From Astragalus membranaceus (Eukaryota; Streptophyta; Magnoliopsida; Fabales; Fabaceae): DNA of 64,000 nucleotides. Shown piece after piece: positions 57,792 through 64,000 of this stretch. Both the position numbers and the translations under genes were made by a program. The notes under the pieces are model-generated. The model saw nothing but the letters and a program-made list of their open reading frames with translations. It was not told where the DNA came from and searched no databases. The stretch spans positions 188,912,628 to 188,976,627 of the forward strand of contig CM076848.1 in assembly GCA_039519185.1 (NCBI GenBank), written 5' to 3'. Numbering within the stretch: the stretch's first letter is position 1; every line of letters begins with the position of its first letter.

Positions 57792-59447
57792 CTGGTATAT
57801 TGAGGCGCCTTCTTCTATCATAAACTATTCCATCAGCCAGCAATTTCCAAGTAGACTCCCATACAACATCTGGTTTATTCATTGTGTGCATAGACACCAG
57901 TGTCACAAATAGCTTGTGAAGTTGATGGCCAGATTCCAATTGGCTCGCCTCCGTTATACCATCGATGAACTCCTTGTCATCATCAAGGAGACCAAGTGCA
58001 GCGCATGCATCTTTGAAATCAGGATGGACGTGGTTGTTGACTGTTCGTAAACTGACAAAGTCGGTGCAACCACGTTGTACGGTTAGCAACAATCGCATGT
58101 AGTATAGATCACCGACACCAGGAGATACATAGTTGAGTCTACCAATAGTCATACCCTTTTTTCTTGGGTACCAACACCTTTCAGTACTGTCATATACAAA
58201 TCTGCTAGGAAATTGGGAATATGTCAAATCCCTACCCTCACTGTATTTACAATTAGCAACGAACCATGCGAGGAACATTGTGTCGATGTTCCTGTCAATG
58301 ACTTTTCGAAGGTCTGATTTTTCATTCCAACTAACACATTGTTCATTCGGCAAATGAAATGTTAATCGCTGCACCGGAGGCCATTTGTGATGTATGTCGA
58401 AAGAAAAAATTCTCCAAACAGCTTCGCACGGTGATACATACCTGCAGTTGTAGTATTGTCTGATCTCATCAATAACTTGTTCTTCTCTACCCTCATCTGG
58501 CTCACGTATGATCTGTAATGATGCTCTGTCAGGGCCTTTGTTAACATATTTGAACAAATACTTGATGGAGTTTGATTTGTTGCAATATTCAACGTTAACA
58601 TGACCTGCATATCTCATTAATAATTGAGGGTTATATGAAACCACATGTCTATTGTCAAATGTGCGTCCACCTCTCTTGAATGTAATCCCAGTATCACGAC
58701 GTCTGTAGTCAGGGTACCCATCTTCGTCAATTGTTGTTGAGTCTGTAAATTTTTTTGGATAGAATTTGGTACATTTATTATCCTTGGTGCAAGTTGAATT
58801 TGGGTTGGCCCTTCCGCACGGACCGTGGATCATGTAGCTAGTGACTGATTTGTAAAGTTGATGATAAAGCAAAGGATCTGGTAGCTCAGCAGAGATATGA
58901 TGTTGTTAATATCTGACGTAGTTGTAATCTTCTTTGAACTGCTCAACCATAGTAGAAGGTGTGCATGCGGGAGTCCCCTTTTCTGGAATTCAATTGTATA
59001 CATGACTGTTGATATGTAAAAAAAATTATAATTAGTAAATGATTTAATAAATTAAAACATGGACAGCAGGGGGTAAAAAGTTCTTAAAAATGATAGGCAT
59101 GGAGACTAACCTGCATCAACTTTACCGAAGAATTCATTCTTTTTTAAATCTGACAATAGGTTGTCAACTTTCATCTTGAATACCTGAGATACAATATCAG
59201 GTCTATCATATGGTTTCAGTTGAGAATCACAAATAAAGTCTTGAATTTCAAGCCACTTGGGGTTACATGTTATAGTGATAAATAGGTCGGGATATCCAAA
59301 ATATTTACATATAGCCATCGCATCCTGACAATTGTTGAACATATATCTAGTACTCCCTGTGAAAGATGATGGCAAGATAACATGTCGTCCAATAGCACTC
59401 GGGTCCAATTCACCTCTACTCACCGCATCTTGCAAACCGTGGAGGTG
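57792..59447 (-). pseudogene. Helitron RepHel, HUH nuclease segment
   Basis: 59111-59447: GLQDAVSRGELDPSAIGRHV, then DLFITITCNPKWLEIQDF (Helitron-like domain). A 105-bp intron (59006-59110; gttagt donor, caacag acceptor) separates VDA from VMYTIEFQKRGLPHAHLLLW, which holds the HUH nuclease motif HAH. A 2-bp insertion near 58897 shifts frame. The next open part (57792-58872) has YMIHGPCG, CTKFYPKKF, GYPDYRRRDTG, and YLFKYVNKGPDR with the tyrosine-containing region expected downstream of HUH, ending at NIPG before an intron (57709-57791). Role in the parent: nicking and strand transfer in rolling-circle transposition. Confidence 0.85.
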
Positions 59448-60925
59448 GTCGCTGATAACTATATTTTATATAGGTTATTTATGCTCTTAATACTTAAATC
59501 AAGCTCACTTCTCAAGTAATTTTAGTACTTAATATGTGAATATGTGATTAATAGTGTAAAAGCAGGTTATAAGTCAATTCCCTAAATATTGGGCATAATA
59601 GGTGCCGTTGTGAATATATTGATGTTCTGCCTTAGTGCTGCAGCGGTATGCCATCAATGAGACGCTACAGCGTTATGAGGCGGCTGGCCATTGGGATATT
59701 TGTGTAACCACTTGCTGAAACGCTGAGTCATCACCCTTATCTCTTATCCTCAGCATGACATTGAAGTCCAAGTGAAGTCAACAAGACACTTGGCGCCTCC
59801 CAATTGATACCCACTTGATAGTTGGTAATGATTTTAATCATTACCACTTTTTGTATAGTAGCTTTATGGATAATCAAGATATTATCTAGCTAAGATATTA
59901 TTTAATGAAGATATTATCTATTAGGGATATATCTAATCCAAGAGAGTAACATACAATTATTATTCCTTACGTAGAGAGAGAGTTTTAACTTGGAGAAGAG
60001 CAAACTTGACATTTTTGGGTTTCCTCCATTGTTATTCCACTCTTGAAGCTTTTATTTTGAATATAGTTTTTAGATTTCGTTCAAGGTTTTGCTCACACCA
60101 TAGCTTCATCCTTCGTACAGGACTTGGGATTCTTGGAGTGTATCTTTTGCAACCTTTCTCCTCTTGTCTACCTACGGTAATATAAGCTTGTTTGTTTATA
60201 TTGTGATGATGAAGCTTGTTATGAGCTAATCACTTTGTAGTTGGATTTCTCTTAGTATTGTAATGAACCTTGAGTAGCTTTTATATAATATTATGATGTT
60301 TGCGTTTTATTCCTTGTGTTATAATGTTTTCAACTTTGTTTTGGGAATGATCAACTAAAACAAGGGAGCTTTGTGGGTACAGACATGGTTCACAAAGAGA
60401 ACTCAATGAATGATATGAATGAAAAACCCTTTAAAGACATTCAAAGGAAGTACTACTTAACCCTAGACATAGGGGAGTAATAGTTCATAAGGTGTATACT
60501 GTAAGATCTTAATATACAGGGGTAAAACTTATTTAGAGCCTAGACATAGGAGTCTTGTAACATAACCCTGACGATAGTGACTGAAAGGCACGCCACCATG
60601 CCGCTACAGCGTCTGTTGACCTTGTAGCGCTACAGCGCTTAACGCTACAGCATCTAATATTATAGAACACTACTCTTGGGAATTTACATAACTGCTGAGC
60701 TATCCAACTCACTTTTAAACATTTTCAATTCAATACTGTTTTATCACAAACCATTATGTTTACAACTCCAAACTTTCATTTGTCACTTAACTTGTTTTAC
60801 TAAGTTGCTAATCACTTAAACTTCTTAGATTAATTCCAATCCCTCTGGGAACGAACTTTACTTATCATTATATTACTTCTTGCGATTGTGTATACTTGCA
60901 CATCACCTACTCGCACAACAGTCGC
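59448..60925. mobile_element. Solo LTR (Ty3-type) inserted in the Helitron
   Basis: Element 59453-60920 (1,468 bp) starts tgataactatattttatata and ends cgcacaaca (TG...CA). A 5-bp duplication gtcgc (59448-59452, 60921-60925) flanks it. Removing it and one gtcgc restores the Helitron frame (RCD joined to HLHGLQDA). No internal coding region exists, so it is a solo LTR left by recombination. The run ccctctgggaacgaacttta near its right end resembles Ty3 Tat/Athila-type LTR ends (inference). Confidence 0.85.
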
Positions 60926-61630
60926 ATCGAATGACTGGCTGGTTTGCCCTAATGTATGATAACCGTTGAGACTCCACCATGGTATAACAATCAACAACAA
61001 ATTGCTGGAATAATCTACGTGCCTTTACAATGTTACCAAACTCAATGTCTCTCTCTTGAATTCTAAATGCAATGAACTCTCGGAGCGTGACACGTTGCCT
61101 GGATTCACTTCGCTCATGTCCTAGTCTTTGTTTTATCTTCATGTCCTCTTGGTAGCCTCTTTCACCGTATGGGAATATTGGTGGGTACTGTAGGGGAATA
61201 AATGCATCGTGCGTTTCATGAAGTCGTTCAAAGTCTCCGGACCTATGCTTTACAATGATATCGCGACCCTTTTCAAGAGTTTGAGGAATTATGTCTCATT
61301 AACCTTAGACAGAATTTTACGTCTGGGTTAGCCTCGGCATAGTCTCTTACTTGTCAAAACTTCTTCGAGTATGCATTGTGTTCAACAATCATCTTCATCA
61401 AGTCATTTACCAACGATGGGTCAAGGTTTTGTGATTTTCTGTTTCAATAAAACCATTAAGAGGTTAGTAAACATATGGGGTAAAAGCTTTTTTGATTAGT
61501 TATGTGAGTATAAAACGTACCTGAAATGACCGAGGCGGTTGGTGGTTTCATTTTGTGTGTCATGTATGTACAATTGGGCATATTGGGGGGGGGGGGTCCA
61601 TCTTCTGACAAAAGACTACCAATACGATGA
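60926..61630 (-). pseudogene. Helitron RepHel, N-terminal segment
   Basis: Exon 61530-61630 reads PQYAQLYIHDTQNETTNRLG, preceded by a poly-G-disrupted segment, with a gtacgt donor. After a ~90-bp intron (aacag acceptor at ~61442) the frame gives LDPSLVNDLMKMIVEHN, a stop after SKKF (about 61355), then GRDIIVKHRSGDFERL, FPYGERGYQEDMK and RLFQQFVVDCYTMVESQRL. The coding ends at QPVIRCD, exactly at the LTR insertion. Typical upstream part of plant Helitron proteins. Confidence 0.8.
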
Positions 61631-61634
61631 TAAA

Positions 61635-61635
<1 letters not shown>

Positions 61636-61684
<49 letters not shown>
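61636..61684. repeat. (ATT)n microsatellite
   Basis: About 48 bp of att repeats. It marks the join between Helitron remnant and the downstream direct-repeat unit. Confidence 0.95.
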
Positions 61685-61687
<3 letters not shown>

Positions 61688-62000
61688 CCAAATCAATTAT
61701 TGAGGAAAGAACTATATATATTTAAACATGTAAAAATGCAAAAAAAATAAAAACAAAAAAAAAGCTGCAGATTGGCGCCAATGCCAACTGCAGCCGGTAT
61801 TCGCTTTAGATATAGAGATGGTATACCATTAATATACTTCTCCCAATAGCACTTGGATTGGATGAGATGGTAGAGGTCTCTTTCAGTCTAACCAATGTCG
61901 CCCATTGAGGTCCTCCCCGACTCGAGAGATACCCGGCTTATACCAAATACCATTAATATACTTCTTAAAGCACAATTTAAGCTAAAAATCTTCATTCCAA
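61684..62000. repeat. Direct repeat flanking satellite, copy 1
   Basis: Begins ttcaccaaatcaattattga, contains gctgcagattggcgcc (61764), and ends cttaaagcacaatttaag, then aaaaatcttcattccaa. It is nearly identical to 62938-63306. Confidence 0.85.
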
Positions 62001-62299
62001 TAAACATACAAATATAAGAAAAAGAAGTATACAAATAAATTGAATTTTTAAAGTGGTTTTTTTTATCAAGTTTTTTTAAACTAGTTTAAGTATGCTTCTA
62101 ATAAATGTTGGTGCGAAATGACCAAAATAAGGGTCATAAAAAACAGAGGGTAAATGGGAGTACTTGCAAAAAAAAAACATAAAAAGAAATATAAGGAAAA
62201 AATAAACATAAAAAGAAATATAAATATAAGGAAAAAAAGTATAAAAATAAATTGAGTTTTTGACATGGTGAGTTGCATTTTTTAAATTATGACACGGAA

Positions 62300-62930
62300 T
62301 AATTTTCTTTTCACCAAATCGGTTATAAAGAAACGAACTTCGCGTATGTGAACAATTAAAACTTTTTTCGAACGCTAAAATATCTCAAAACACATTACTT
62401 AGCAGAACACTTTACATATTTTGTCACAAAAATATTTTTTTGTTACAAACCGGTTATTGAGGAATGGACTTCGGATATTCGAACATCTAAATATTTTTTT
62501 GGGGACTCTAAAGTACCCCAAAATACACTACTTTGCGCCACATTTTACATATTGAGGAATGAACTTCGCATATTTGAACGTCAAATTTTTTCGGGACTCT
62601 AAAGTACCCAAAAACACACTACTTAGCGTTACACTTTACATATTTTATTTCAAAATTATTAATTTTTTCATTAAACCGGTTGATGAGAAAGTAACTTAGT
62701 GTAACTGAACATCTAATTTTTGTATGGACTATAAAGTACCTCAAAACACACTGCTTAGCGTCGAACTTTACGTATTTTCTCACAAAATTAATTTTTGTTA
62801 CCATCAACTGGTTATTGAGGAATGAACTTGGCCTATTTGAACAATTGATGATTTTTTTCTAGAGTCTAAAGTACCCAAAAACGTACTGCTTAACGTCCAC
62901 TTTACGTATTTTGTCACACAATTATTATTA
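62300..62930. repeat. ~125-bp degenerate satellite, five units
   Basis: Units share ccggttattgaggaatgaac, a taaagtacc-caaaacacact segment and ctttacatattttgtcac. Starts fall near 62314, 62445, 62550, 62673 and 62805. Divergence between units is substantial. Confidence 0.75.
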
Positions 62931-62933
62931 TTA

Positions 62934-63306
62934 TTATTCACCAAATCAATTATTGAGGAAAGAACTATATATATTTAAACATGTAAAAAAATTCAAAACC
63001 CAAAAGTAATATTATTTTTAAAATTAAAAACATAAAAATAAAATAAATAAAATAAAAAACAAAAAAAAAGCTGCAGATTGGCGCCAAAGCCAACTCCAGC
63101 CGGTATTCGCTTTAGATATAGAGATGGTATACCATTAATATACTTCTCCCAATAGCACTTGGATTGGATGAAATGGTAGAGGTCTCTTTCAGTCTAACTA
63201 ATGTCGCCCATTGAGGTCCTCCCCGACTCGAGAGATACCCGGTTTATACCAAATACCATTAATATACTTCTTAAAGCACAATTTAAGTTAAAAATCTTCA
63301 TTCCAA
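62934..63306. repeat. Direct repeat flanking satellite, copy 2
   Basis: Second copy of 61684-62000, also preceded by att repeats and carrying ~50 extra A-rich bases before gctgcagattggcgcc (63071). Confidence 0.85.
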
Positions 63307-64000
63307 AAAAAAGTATTTTGGAGGCACATAATAAATGATTAGACTTGATGGCTAAATAAAAAGAGTAATGTAAAGGACAAAACACACATAGCACCTTTTC
63401 GGCTACGACTTGTGATACTAAGCCAATAGCTTAGTAAATTATACTAAATAAACTCAAGTCATTGGATCCACATAATTTCAATGAAATTCGATCTAATGGC
63501 TAATAATGAATAAGGGTATTTGTGTCACAGCCTCTTTTGTTTGTATTAATTACATGAAATACAAACCAGATTTTTTTTTCCACTCATTTCTCTTCCACGA
63601 TTTTCTCTCTCACATTCATCTTTCCTTTACGTTCATCTTCTTTATTCGTGTACGTTTTTTTTTCTTTCACGGTCTTCTTCTTCTTCATTCTTCATGATCT
63701 TTATGTTCCACACTCTTATTCGAACGCCATTATATCACGCAAAGTAAGTCTAAAAAACGCACTCACGCAAAGAAATAGGACGCCTTGATTTGTTGCAAAA
63801 ACGGACACCGTTGATTCACGCCATTGAAGCACGCTCTTCCTTTACGCCATTGATGTCTCGTTATGCAGTTGATGAACATGGGACTAATTTCAGTTTTTCA
63901 CGGTTACTTGCGCGTAAGTCCTTTCTTTTTCACCTGTAATATGTATGTACTCTTAATTAGGTGGTTAGAGCTCACTAACCACCTAAGGAAATAGGCTCTA
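63307..64000. other. Unassigned stretch
   Basis: CT-rich leader-like sequence at 63570-63700, but no coding frame recognised before the window ends. Confidence 0.3.

Larger units (their letters stand above)
56123..61630 (-). mobile_element. Decayed autonomous Helitron coding region
   Basis: Minus-strand Rep-helicase gene with introns, interrupted by a solo LTR (59453-60920). It holds an N-terminal Helitron domain, HUH nuclease and PIF1-type helicase in the order of plant Helitron RepHel proteins. Multiple stops and frameshifts make it inactive. Neither the 5' TC nor the 3' hairpin/CTRR end was located. The upstream side is lost in an ATT microsatellite. Confidence 0.85.

Noticed and set aside
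61684..63306. The direct repeats around the satellite as LTRs
   Set aside because: No TG...CA ends, target duplication or primer-binding site; the interior is a satellite.

Overview
This is plant nuclear DNA: AT-rich, intron-bearing, and packed with plant-type transposable elements (Ty1/copia, Ty3-type LTR, MULE/FAR1-like, hAT-like, Helitron). The gene families seen in fragments (SRC2-like C2 protein, CCCH-ankyrin, AB-hydrolase lipase, limkain-type NYN-LOTUS, plant mobile domain) point to a eudicot. A papilionoid legume is my best guess, by general resemblance only. I see no clearly intact, non-transposon housekeeping gene.

Layout. 0-2.4 kb: decayed copia gag remnant, a 110-bp tandem repeat, and a broken C2-family fragment. 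2.42-7.42 kb: a structurally complete Ty1/copia element on the minus strand with two LTRs that read as identical and a perfect 5-bp target duplication. 7.57-8.40 kb: a CCGG-rich hAT-type non-autonomous element with an 8-bp target duplication. 8.4-14.2 kb: mostly unassigned, with an orphan CCCH-ankyrin exon, a MULE-end fragment and a plant-mobile-domain fragment. 14.2-25.06 kb: a FAR1/MURA-like transposase gene, two 188-bp-period satellites and two lipase exons, bracketed by a pair of inverted sequences; I read it as one large MULE.

25.1-27.2 kb: a NYN + OST-HTH (LOTUS) gene lacking a credible start. 27.7-36.9 kb: a huge inverted repeat whose centre is an alternating array of seven sense/antisense copies of a second, small NYN-domain gene. 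This is the most striking structure in the window. 36.6-38.8 kb: ~0.8-kb tandem repeats continuing from the right arm. 38.9-43.2 kb: a MULE-like unit carrying a plant-mobile-domain pseudogene and convergent, duplicated MULE-associated fragments.

43.2-56 kb: sparse sequence with a 380-bp duplication, a Helitron-type 3' end, a clean 1,066-bp MULE with 9-bp target duplication, and AT microsatellites. 56.1-61.6 kb: a decayed autonomous Helitron (HUH Rep + PIF1 helicase, minus strand) split by a 1,468-bp solo LTR with its own target duplication. 61.6-63.3 kb: a ~125-bp satellite between two direct repeats.

Overall this is a nested, transposon-dominated region. If transcribed, the NYN palindrome would form long double-stranded RNA and could be a source of siRNAs against related NYN genes; that is an inference from structure only.
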